Source: Neoceratodus forsteri
Lineage: Eukaryota > Chordata > Ceratodontiformes > Ceratodontidae
Assembly: GCA_016271365.2 (NCBI GenBank)
Contig: CM057456.1
Span: 1,400,797,001-1,400,861,000, forward strand
Direction: 5' to 3'
DNA length: 64,000 nt
Part shown: positions 10,074 to 19,513 of the stretch, one piece after another
Numbering within the stretch: position 1 is the stretch's first letter
How the letters are laid out: each line of letters starts with the position of its first letter
Program-made: the position numbers and the translations under genes
The notes under the pieces: model-generated
The model's database searches: none
The model's input: only the letters and a program-made list of their open reading frames with translations
What the model was told of the DNA's origin: nothing

Positions 10074-11078
10074 CTACTTAGGAAACAGAGATTGGAGAAC
10101 TGAGGCCCCAAAACCAGCATCCCAGCGTGACTCAAGGTCGATGTGGTAGTGGGTGATGAAGGTGTTTGCTGACTTCCGGGTAGCAGCCCGACAGATTTCC
10201 TGGATAGGGATGTCCCTGGAAGCAGCCACCAATGCAGCAGTATGGCAGGTAGAATGAGCTCTTATCCCTCTGGGAGGCTCCTTGCCCACCAACTCATAGC
10301 ACAGACCTATGCATAATGTAATCTATCTTGCAATAGTCCGCTTCGCTGCAGGTCTGCCAGAAGTGATTTCAGCGTAGGTGGCAAACAGCTGGCGAGCCTC
10401 TCCCCAATTTCCCGCCGTCCCCTCCTTATAACAGGAGAGAGCAAGTCTCAGGCCCAAGGTATGGAGCCTATACTCAGCCTCTGAGGTGTAATTAGGGTAG
10501 TATACCGGCAGGGTTAACACCTGGTTAAGGTGAAACTCTGACACCACCTTCGGAAGGAATTTCGGGTGGGGGCGTAGGACAATCTTGTTCCTGTGGAAGA
10601 CCAGATAAGGGGAGTCCACCGAAAGCGCCTGGAGCTCCCCTGTCCTTCTGGCAGACATGATAGCCACCAGGAAGGCCGTCTTCCACAACAAGTGTGACAA
10701 CTCACACTTGTGCATTGGTTCGAATGGTTTGCCCATGAGCTTTGCCAGTACCAGCACTAGATCCCACGGAGGTGGAAGTTCACTCACCGGAGGGGATATG
10801 TGATCCAGGCCTTTAAAAGCACCCGACCACTGTCTCCTGCTGTACTGGCTGACCGGCCTGCGACCGGTAAGCAGAGATGGCTGCCAGGTGCACCCTGATG
10901 GTCGATGACTGGAGACCCCCTTTGGAGAGAGACCAAAGGTAGTCAAGAATGTTAGCCACTGAACAGGATAAAGGGTCCAGGCCCTTACCCTGACACCAAA
11001 TGGAGAAACTTTTCCATTTGAAGGCATAACATTTCCTGGTCGATTCCTTTCTAGATGCCTCCACCACGGTGTAGACAT
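10074..11078 (-). pseudogene. DIRS A1 tyrosine recombinase
   Basis: 10813-11067 encodes the N-terminal core-binding part (ESTRKCYAFKWKSFSIWC, VANILDYL). 10323-11078 continues through FLVAIMSARRTGELQAL, which holds the first catalytic Arg. 10074-10292 gives GIRAHSTCHTAAL, where relatives, including A2, read HSTRHTA, so the HxxR Arg is Cys here. It ends with FITHYHIDL, carrying the likely nucleophile Tyr. The first two parts are in different frames. The domain order is complete and matches the Crypton/DIRS-type recombinase used for target-duplication-free integration. Confidence 0.8.
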
Positions 11079-11079
11079 C

Positions 11080-11540
11080 TTAGGAAAGACCGAAAACCTG
11101 GAACTCTAGCCGCTCAGGTACCAGGCTGTGAGGTGCAGGGATTGAAGGTCTGGATGGAATACCTTCCCCTGATTGAGTGATATCAGGTCCGGGCGTGTGC
11201 AAAGTCGCTCCGGGGGCCTGCAGCTGAGGCTGAGGAGATCTGGATACCAGAACTGGCACGGCCAGTCTAGGGCTATCAGAATCACCTTCGCCTTGTCCCT
11301 CCTCACCTTGAGTAATACCTTGTGGATCAAGGGAAATGGAGGGAAGGCGTAGAGGAGGCCTGGGGTCCATGGCCTCGAGAAGGCATCCCCCCGCAGCGAG
11401 CCCTGCTGAGGGAGGCGGGCATGAAACAGCCTCTGCTTGGTGTTTTCCCTGGAGGCAAACAGGTCCACCATTGGTTTGCCCCAATGGGAAAACAGACTGT
11501 AAGCTACCTCTGGATGGAGAGACCACTCGTGGGATGTCTG
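11080..11540 (-). pseudogene. DIRS A1 spacer between RNase H and recombinase
   Basis: The reading of 11106-11471 gives VDLFASRENTKQRLFHARLP, then AFSRPW and LLYAFPPFPLI. The same spacer occurs in B2 at 48766-49146 (TDLFSS, NAQD, EAVDALSQVW), so it is a conserved part of the pol protein, not noise. In DIRS pol this segment follows RNase H; its activity is not established to my knowledge. An overlapping frame at 11080-11526 encodes other parts of the same region, showing a frameshift. Confidence 0.6.
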
Positions 11541-11550
11541 GACTAAGCAG

Positions 11551-11979
11551 CTAGAGCATCCGCCAGATGGTTTGAGGCTCCTGCCACATGGACACTAGAA
11601 GATTTACCTCCAACTGGCTCATGAGGGTCCAGATGCAGAGCGCCTCCTTGCAGAGCAAATGGGAGTGCGTGCTGCCCTGTTTGTTGAGGTAGTACATGGT
11701 CGTGGTATTGTCCGTCTGGACTTGAACCACTTGACCCCGGAGCTGAGGAGCGAAAGCTGACAGTGCCAGTCTGACTGCTCTGAGCTCCAACAGGTTGATG
11801 TGGCATCGGTACTCCTTGGGGGTCCAGAGCCTGTGGGCCCTTTCATCCCCTATGTGAGCTCCCCAGCCCATGAGAGAGGCATCGGTCATGAGGACGACCA
11901 TTGGCTCGGGGCAGACAAACGGGATCCCTTCAAGCAACCGGTCTGGGGTGGTCCACCATTGCAGAGTGTCCCACATCAT
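11551..11979 (-). pseudogene. DIRS A1 RNase H domain
   Basis: This is a 142-residue frame with VVLMTDASLMGWGAH (first Asp), INLLELRAVRLAL (Glu) and QVQTDNTTTMYYLNKQG (second Asp), the core acidic residues of an RNase H that removes template RNA during cDNA synthesis. The C-terminal His-Asp segment, normally an SNxxAD-like block, is degraded (WQEPQTIWRML). It directly follows the RT of the same element. Confidence 0.8.
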
Positions 11980-12880
11980 CTGGATTACAGTGACCAGCTG
12001 GTCGAAATGACCATCGTGCTGAGTCCACTGGGCGGTCAGCTCTCATTGGAGGGGGCACATGAGCCACTGGGCCCAACGGACCACTGAGGTGCACACCGCC
12101 ATTTAACCCAGAAGGCGCAGAAATTCCCGGGCAGGGCGCAAGTGCCCAACCAGAAATGACTGGGCAAAGGAGGAAAGAACCTCTGCCCTGTCCGCCGGGA
12201 GCTGAGCTCTGGCTTGACAAGAGTCAAGCTCTGCCCCGATGAAGCCCATCACCTGAGACGGCACGAATTCCGACTTGGCCTCGTTGATCAGGAGGGCGAA
12301 CTGGGAGCAGGTCTGGAGGGCCAGGTCCCTGGACCTCTCCACCTCCTGTTGGGTGGAACCTGCTAGGAGCCAATCGTCGAGATTGGGGTAAATTCTGACC
12401 CCCCGACGCCGGAGATGGGCCGCCACCCCTGCAATGCATTTGGTGAAGACTCGTGGGGCCGATGACAGGCCAAACGGCATGGCTCAGAACTCGTACAGGG
12501 TCCCTTTGACCCTGAAGCGGAGGAACCGCTGATGGGACGGACAGATTGGGATGTGAAAGAACGCGTCCTGAAGATCCAGTGAACAGAACCACGTGTTTCA
12601 CTCCAAGGATGGTATGATCTGGGACACAGTGACCATCCCAAAGGTGTGTGACCTGAGATATTGATTGAGGTGGTGCAGACCTAGAATGGGGCACCAGCCT
12701 CCCGTCCGCTTGGGCACCAGGAAGTACCTGGAGACAAAGCCTGGGTCTGCTGAGGGATCCACCACTGGAGCTACTGCCTCCTTGAGGAGGAGCTGAATGA
12801 TGTCGTCTCTGAGAGCCGACTGAGTCTGAGCGGATACTCGTTCCTCCCGAGGGGCATGGGCTTGGCTTGGAAGGCACTGC
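11980..12880 (-). pseudogene. DIRS A1 reverse transcriptase
   Basis: The frames 12598-13350, 12224-12877 and 12103-12480 together give SRYFLVPKRTGGWCPILGLH, the motif-A region in a shifted frame, then MPFGLSSAPRVFTKC and NLDDWLLAGST. The catalytic Asp pair is at 12373-12378. The order is right for a DIRS RT. At least two frameshifts split it. The NLDD version of the active site, where YLDD is usual, should still hold both metals. Confidence 0.75.
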
Positions 12881-15400
12881 TTGAATTCCAGAGGCAGTCC
12901 CTCACCGACCACTTCCAGAACCCACCTGTCCGTGGTGATAACGGACCAGGCGGAAAGAAAGTGGCAAAGCCGACCCCCCACGGGAGGACCCAGAGCTGTT
13001 GCGATGGAAGCAGGGATGGCAGCCCCCGCCCCATCACTGGGCAGGCTTGGAGGAGGAGTATCCAGGACCGGAACCTCGGCCTCCTTTGCAGGCCTGCTGA
13101 GGACCCTGCTTGGGCCGAGGGCACCAAGCTTGAGCCTGCTGCTGTTGCTGGTGCTGCTGTCCGCCCTGGAAGGAGGACTGCTGAATCGAAGGGGCAGAAT
13201 GTCGAAATGGCTTTTTCTTTTTCCTCTGCTGGTTGTTGCCTGAAGAACTCTTGGCAGAGGTAGTGTCCAAGGTGGCACTTGACTGCTCAATAAGCTGAAG
13301 GTGACCAGCCACTCCTGGACCAAACAAGTCGGTCCCAAGGAAAGGCACATCAGCTAATTTATGCTGGGTATCCACCAGGAGGGAGGAGAGCCTCAGCCAA
13401 GCCCTGCGATGGGAGGCAACTGTGGCAGCCATCGAACGGGTACAAGAATCCCCGAGATCCAGGGCCATCTGGAGCTGCTGTTTGGCAATGGCTCGGCCCT
13501 GGTCCTGGACTTGCATGACCGTAGTCTGTATGTCCATGGAGAGATGTGGGAGGACTTCGTCCAGCGAGCGAGGAGGGCATAGGAAAGAGTGGCCACCATG
13601 ATAGCGGCGAACTTGTCACAGCAGAGGCCCAGGAGGAAGCCGCATAGACCTTCCTGGCCGAATGGTCCAAGAGCTTGGACTCTTTATCAGGAGGTCGGTC
13701 AGTGTCGGCAGAACTGCCAGTACGCCTGAACACAGAGGCGGTTACCAGGCTCTTGGCTGAAGGATGCTCTGTGAACCCTGCAAGGGACCCCATGGCACTG
13801 CGTACTTGCGGGCCATGCGAGCAGACGGAGCTGGACAAGAGGCAGGACACTGCCATAGTTCTAAGGCCGGTCCAACAATGGCTTCGGCCACAGGAAAGGC
13901 CCCATCAGGGTATCCCCTCTCTTGAGGATGTCAGTGAGAGGGTATGCCACCTTTTTCTGGATAGGCTCAAGGGGCATCCCTGTAGACTCAGAGATGAGGC
14001 AGGGGATCCCCTGAAAGGATGAAGGACCTTCCTCCGTCTCTAGGCCAGCAGTCCAGTCATCATCCCCTGGATGTGAATGGAGACCGGTGACGTCCGAATC
14101 CAAAGAGTCCGGACACAATGGCCTACCGCCCATGTCACCTTCGACTAGCCGGGGGCGGTCTGGGGTGACTGTGACCGACAAGCGCTGGGGAAGCCCAGTG
14201 TCTGGTCTATCTTGCTTGGAAGGAGCCCTTCCCATAGGCTGCTTGGGCGGTGGTTCCACCACAATGGGTGGAGAGACCGCAACAGGCCGAACTGGTGGTC
14301 TTGCCGGCTCCACGGGCAGGGGAACTGATTTGATCGGCTACAAGGGAGTCGGCTCCGGCCTGGGAGGCGAAAGCCAGGTAATGGCCGGGGAGGAAGCCGT
14401 GGCAGGCTTAGGCCCGGACAAAATGGGCTGCTGCCACATGAGGTCCTCGTAGTGCCGGAGTTTCCGTTGGAGCTTCCCCTCATCCGAGGAGGACAAGGAC
14501 AACCGATGGCGTCGCCTCTTCTTTGAGTCTTGTGGCCCTTCCTCGGCCTTTTGGATGAGCGGGTCCTAGACCTCAACCGAAATCGGGCAGGCCGCCTCGG
14601 TCGGTCAGGAGACACTGGTGGGTCCGGTGACTTCCCAGAGTGTGGGACCGGATTCTCAATGGGGACTCCAGCAGGCTGGGTCTCCTCATCGGGGAAGACA
14701 AGGACTGGGGTCCTTTCTATAGAATTGTCGATCGGAGTCAGCAACAGTGGGTCGATTGGGTCGATAACGATCTCGACCTCATTGGCCACAACCTCGGTCG
14801 TCTGGCCTGACGGGAGGTCCGAGAAGCCAGCGGCCGAGGAAGCGATCTCGACCGAGGTCAAGACCGCATGCTCCTGGGACTGAGACCTCTCTCGGTCCCA
14901 AGAGCATCTTTGTCTAGATGAAGACTTACTCGGATCCTTTTCCCGGGGCCGGGATCGGGAAGAGTGCGGGCCCGCAGGCGCCTCCCCCTTGGTAGGGAGA
15001 GACTGGCACAGCTCCCTAAAGGAACCCGAGAAGGTGGAGCCCAGGTTGAGTGGAACAAAGAAGCTCCAGGAAGAGTGGGTCGCTTCTTCGTCGAAGGTTT
15101 GCATGCACTCCAACTGTTCAGCAGATCCCACCGCTGCGGAAACCACCCACCTAGCCTCCTTTGATTTCACCGGAGGGTTCCTCTTTTCCGGTCTCCCCAG
15201 CTGTAGGCACACAAGACGGTCGTCAGGACTTGGTGATGGAAGGCCAAGCCAGAGACTGGGCGAGGTGTCATGGCCGACACGAGGCAGTAGATGCATGCGG
15301 AGATGCGGAGTGGGGATCGGTACACGACATCTTCTGGCAGCAGAAGCACCGGCGAAATCTGGGGGAAAATTTTTCTTCCATAGTAGAAGCGACAAATTTG
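12881..15400 (-). pseudogene. DIRS A1 gag-like protein
   Basis: From right to left: a Cys/His module remnant near 15290-15350 (CFCCQKMSCTDPH, then in another frame ACIYCL); a long charged, Ser/Pro-rich region (about 14150-15100) with acidic and Arg-rich patches; the LAP2-alpha-like helical region at 13359-13856 (RPPDKESKLLDHSARKVYAA); and a Gln-rich tail at 13034-13537. The Gln run with HQQQQQQAQ is seen only in A copies. Several frames are needed, so it is broken. The role would be assembly of the retrotransposon particle. Confidence 0.65.
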
Positions 15401-15517
15401 CAATCGCTAATTCAAGAAATTTAAAGTTTCGGTAGAACCAATTTGAAAGCCAGGGCCTACAAATGCGTGAGCACGAGAAAGGCACCGAATCTTCCAGCGG
15501 AAAGAAAGATCTGGTGT

Positions 15518-15655
15518 CATGGGGGCAGAGCCGAGGTATATACCACCCGGGTGGGTGGGAAAATCCAGCTTGAAGACTTCCGGTGATCCTTAAAGGGGAA
15601 AGGGACATGCCAATGAGTGTGGATGAACAACATATCTGCGATCCTAGAAAAATGT
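15518..15655 (-). repeat. DIRS A1 5' terminal repeat
   Basis: This is the outer end of A1 on its 5' side. It matches 1-137 and 31448-31585 almost base for base over the CCACCCGGGTGGGTGG block and the GTGGATGAACAACATAT tip. A TATATACC string at 15537-15544 could serve as a TATA-like signal on either strand; that is speculation. Confidence 0.75.
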
Positions 15656-17595
15656 CTTTCACTTGATTTATTTATTTTCAGATCGCGGCTCTCTGCCCCA
15701 GCACCCACGTGTTTTCATTCTGACCTGACTCATTCCTGCTAATTTTTACTCAGACTACAGCTGACTCCCCCGCCCAGCTGCCCATCCGCCCTGCTAGCAG
15801 TCCTCTTAGCTGCCACTGTCAGAAATGAGTAGTTCTATTAACAGCTAGGCTTTCACAGTACTTCTTACTTTCGGAGAGTGGCTCTCATGTCGTGTGACCT
15901 CGTGATCACTGACCCGCTTACAGCAACTGTAAATGATTTCAAAACAAGACAGAGAGATGCTGATGGAAGCATTTGAAATGTTCACCACCACAGAAATTCT
16001 CTCCTTGTCAGTACACTGTAGCTGGGTCATATGTATGTGTAACCCCCCCCCCCATGGGTGGGGGCTTACCTGTTGCCCCGGGCGCCACCCATCCTCTGTT
16101 GCACTCTGTGCCTGTCCTGGGTCCTGTGCCACTTTTGTGTCCCTGTTCGGCCAGAGGAGTCAATCGCAGGACTGCCGCTGAGCTGTGCACTTTAAAAGTA
16201 CCAGCGGGGTCTGTGCATGCATCGTGGCGCTCTTCTGTTTTCTTGCCACTGCAGCGACTAATTTATCGCCTCTCCAGGGATCTTGATCCCCAGAATGGCT
16301 TAATCGGGGGCCGGACACTTGGAGGAGGCAACTAAGAAGTGGCCAGAGGTGTTATTTTAAAAATGCCTATGACCGTTTACGAAATGGATCACATTTGCAT
16401 ATGTATGAAGGCTGTATTACTATTAATGAGCTGCTTTGCTGCCGGGAAGGGGGGGGGGGTGACTATTCATACTGGAGGCAGAGACAGGCGCACTGAATTG
16501 TTTTAAAATGTCTTTCAGCAGACACTTTGTAGGGGACAGAGGCTGCTATCAGACAATGGGGTGACTGTGTACAAAATTTGTGTATTTTGGCTACAGGAAT
16601 TTTATAAAGTTGGGGACCGCTGTTAAAACTGAAGGGAACAGTGCACTAAGCAACCATCTTTATTACTTTGACCCCCATGGACAGCCAATCGACAGCTTAG
16701 GTGCCCAAAGACTAGTGAAATGCTTTTTGGAAGAGGTGTGAACTTTATTCAAGGCGCTAAAACCCAATTACCAATCAATAATCGAACCAGGTTGATGTTT
16801 ATTAATATTTGTGAAGGACAGAAGGACTTAGCCTATCAGAAGCTGGGATTTGTGTGTGAAACCCCAGGAACTTTGGGCAGTTGGATCAGTCTAGTCTGGG
16901 CTATGATAGAGACTAGAGAGGGTGTTGGGAAAGTTGGAAGCCTTTCCAGGACTCTAGTCAAATGGTCAATCTCCTGAGAATCAGAAAAGGGATTTATTCT
17001 GCCTAAAGGAACTGTGGTTGCAGCTGAACGTCCAAGGCACTGGGTGAAAGCTCTTTTCTGTTTGGAGATCCAGAGTCAGCAGTCAGCCTGCAACAGTGTG
17101 GTAAACCCTGAGCCTATAAAAAGGATTATTAGGAACTGTGAGTGCCAGAGCCTAAAGTTGGCACTCTGTTTGAAACTGAGGACATTTATGGAAAAGGTTT
17201 ACAGGTATCCAGAGCTCAGAAACCTGTTGGTCTTCCTGAAATCCAGCAGTGGAAAGGTAGAGGTCCACTCCAGAGACTGTACGTTGCTAGTCAATAGCCA
17301 CTGACAAGATGGAAGTTGGAGAACTTGTTGCTGCACACTGGAGCCGATTATTTCTGCTCAGGCAAAAGGCAAAAACTGCAATCTACACAGCTGCATCTTG
17401 GAGCCAGGTAGGGGAACCGCTAACCCCTATCGAGTGGGGCGGACTGAGCTGCAGGGAGCCACGGGCACGTGCCTGATTGCTAGGGCACTCTGGACCCATT
17501 TGAGGTGCCAAACTGGGAGGGGAGTCACTCCCGGGTCTGGGTTCTCTTGTGGCCTAGGAGGCCTTGCGTTTGTGCTCTGTAATCTGGCCTGCTAG
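15656..17595. other. Unassigned region
   Basis: I find no recognisable coding domain in this 1.9 kb. It holds a C-run at 16046-16058, a G-run at 16448-16461, and several short open frames (16720-16977, 17014-17304) with no motif I know. It may be the remains of an old element or unique sequence. Confidence 0.4.
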
Positions 17596-17758
17596 CATTG
17601 GCGTAGGAACCGGCGGGGTGGGAGTGAGAAAGGTGGAGCCCCCACTTTTTTTTTTTTTGCATGGCAAAAACTAGTTTTGAAAAAGTGCCCTTTTTACCAT
17701 TATAAGTGCCCTTCTGATCCTCCACCCCCTCAGCTTTTACTATCTTCCAGCATCGTTG
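17596..17758. mobile_element. hAT-like miniature element with 8-bp target duplication
   Basis: The 163-bp insert begins CATTGGCGTAGGAACC and ends CTTCCAGCATCGTTG. The ends are imperfect inverted repeats of the CA-GG-GGAA kind found in hAT elements. It is flanked by the direct repeat CCTGCTAG at 17588-17595 and 17759-17766. Internally it carries a CCCCCAC-T-run block and AAAAACTAG followed by AAAAAGTGCCC. A related but left-truncated copy is at 52131-52212. It has no coding capacity, so it depended on a transposase made elsewhere. Confidence 0.7.
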
Positions 17759-17770
17759 CCTGCTAGGTGG

Positions 17771-17862
17771 TCTGAAGGTGATAAGCTGCTAGATTCTACA
17801 AGCAAGTCAGAAGGTGACAAGCTACTAGACTCTTCAAGCAAGTCCAAGGCTGACAAGCTGCC
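17771..17862 (+). repeat. 36-bp tandem repeat, about 2.5 units
   Basis: A unit of 36 bases starting GAAGGTGATAAGCTGCTAGA is repeated with few changes at about 17774, 17810 and 17846. Read in one frame it gives the 12-residue repeat EGDKLLDSTSKS, EGDKLLDSSSKS and then KADKLP. The frame stays open to about 17928 and, if the hAT insert is removed, upstream to about 17558. Whether this was ever coding is unknown. Confidence 0.6.
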
Positions 17863-18733
17863 AGCATTTGTTTCATCCTCCAGGCCAGAAGTGGCTGTAC
17901 ATCTGCTTGCTGCCCCACGGAATGATTGATTCCCGTTTGCTCAAACCCACAGTGCCAGTACTTAAATCTCAGTGTCTGCAGAACTGTGAGTAACCCAGGG
18001 CTTGCCCTGCCAAGGGGGATTAATATACAATTGTTAACATGTTCTGGTAAAGGTTACTCCCAGGGCCCCAAGGCGGGCCAAACCGCAACAAATGAAAATT
18101 ATGTTCCTACCATAATTCTTGATCTTCCAGTGTATCTTCACCATTCATCACTGGTGGGTGTCAGTCATGAATGCAGCACCCTGCGGGAGTTTGTCTCCCC
18201 CCCAAGGGGGAGGAGCCAGCGCCGACAGCGCTGCCCACAAGGCAGACGCATGGCGTGATGCTTGTGGGTTGGCCAGTAATGGCCGTTGGCTTCTCCTCTG
18301 CCTCAGTTCTGCATGCTGGGGAGACAGAGAAAAAGAGAATAGAGAAAAACTGAGGGCAGGGCAAGGGAGCCCGTGTGATAATAAAAGGAAAAGATATAAA
18401 CTGAAAAAGGAACAGGCTGGTCAGAGGAGGAGAATCTGGAGTACATGGGCCATAAGGCCCCAGTCCCTGGACAGCCAGAGAAAACAGGAAAGGAGAGAAG
18501 AAGAGAGAAGAAAGGAAGATAGAGAGGAAAGGGGAGGAGAGGGGGGGCCCGACAAGACCCGATCAATCAGCCTAGAAGGAAACCAAGAGCGCTTCCAGAG
18601 GTAAGCAGGCTTAAGAATAGTTGCATAGAGTGCAAATAGCAGCTGTAACTCCTTTAGCTAGAAGGGTGATCGGGAAGGCCCCCTTCCCCCGTTTGAACTA
18701 GGGAGGACCTCCCCTGGATGGGAGACCCCCCGG

Positions 18734-18910
18734 CCAAAGCTCACAGAGGAGAACCCACAGGGTTCCGGGGAGTGAGGTCTCCACCTGTTCAACATCTCCT
18801 CCCTAGGTGGAAGGGAGACTGAAGGGTAGAAGAAGAAATAGGGAGGAGATGTTGAACAGGCGGAGACCTAACTCCCCGAACACCTGTGGGTTCTCCTCTG
18901 TGAGCTTTGG
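18734..18910. repeat. Long hairpin with 70-bp arms
   Basis: Arm 18734-18803 (from CCAAAGCTCACAGAGG) and arm 18840-18910 (to CTCTGTGAGCTTTGG) are inverted copies with only about five mismatches, separated by a 36-base loop. It lies in the post-ICR part of C1. I see no counterpart at the matching position of C2 (22100-22740). Confidence 0.8.
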
Positions 18911-19240
18911 CGGGTGGTATCCGTCCATTCTCAACCCTGCCCACAATCCAAGAGGCCTCTTAAGAAGCCGGCACACCGAGAACGAGGTGGACCGATCCCG
19001 GAGGTTCTCTCGAGGGCAGAGGGAAAGGGCCCGCCAGGATTCCCCCAAGGTCTCCCAAAGAAAAGGCTCTACTGGCTCTGCTCCCATAAGAGACTCCTCC
19101 CCCAATTTTGGGAGAAAAGGGTCCTAGGGCTGCCGGAAGGCAAAAGATCCCCCCACTGGACCTCGGGAGGAGAGCCAGCAGGGTGGAGGATTGCCCAGGG
19201 ACTGAGGCCTTCTGAGGGGAAGGTGGGCGGGATTCAGTTT

Positions 19241-19325
19241 TGAATGAAGATATATTGGAAGATCAAGAATTACGGTAGGTACGTAATTTTCATATCTTCC
19301 CGGTGTCAATTTTCACCATTCATCA
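19241..19325. repeat. ICR-like inverted pair in DIRS C1
   Basis: The left arm 19241-19275 (GAATGAAGATATAT to AAGAATTACGG) pairs with the right arm 19284-19325 (TAATTTTCATATCTTCC to TTCACCATTCATCAC) across a centre reading TAGGTACG. The flanks on both sides match those of the pair at 22742-22834 (GGGGAAGGTGGG on the left, GTGGGTGAGTACCAAGCC on the right). The arms also match the element tip at 18112-18165. Confidence 0.65.
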
Positions 19326-19513
19326 CTTGTGGGTGAGTACCAAGCCTCCCGAAGGGGGTTCAGCACTTCTCTGAGGAAAAAAAAGTCCCTCAGCCTCCCA
19401 TGGGGGAAAACACAGGCAGAGGAGTCCCATTACAGACCAGCTAGGCTTGAGATTGGTCAGGGTGAGGCGAGGTCCCCCGTTCCCTGGGGGAAGGCGCCCC
19501 TGCAGTTCCTGCC

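Larger units (their letters stand above)
9964..15655 (-). mobile_element. DIRS A1: most complete DIRS-like element
   Basis: The element is 5.7 kb, a usual DIRS size, and reads right to left: terminal repeat (15518-15651), gag (13034-15400), RT (12100-12880), RNase H (11551-11979), spacer (11080-11540), YR (10074-11078) and left terminus (9964-10018). The tips are inverted copies: TTCTAGGATCG and ATATGTTGTTCATCCAC at 9986-10017 against the same bases reversed at 15623-15650. No LTRs and no integrase are seen, which separates it from Gypsy elements. The left tip includes GTTACAGGTGAGTAAC (9964-9979). Frameshifts and one lost recombinase Arg make it inactive. Confidence 0.85.

Noticed and set aside
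14145..15662. 505-residue minus-strand open frame as an intact gene
   Set aside because: It begins inside the DIRS A1 terminal repeat and crosses the gag region in a mixed frame; only parts are gag. The length is due to GC-rich, stop-poor sequence.
18118..19275. An independent plus-strand 1.16-kb DIRS C element
   Set aside because: It has a terminal repeat on the left and half the inverted pair on the right, but the same arrangement follows from C1 being one minus-strand element with an ICR. The single-element reading needs fewer events.
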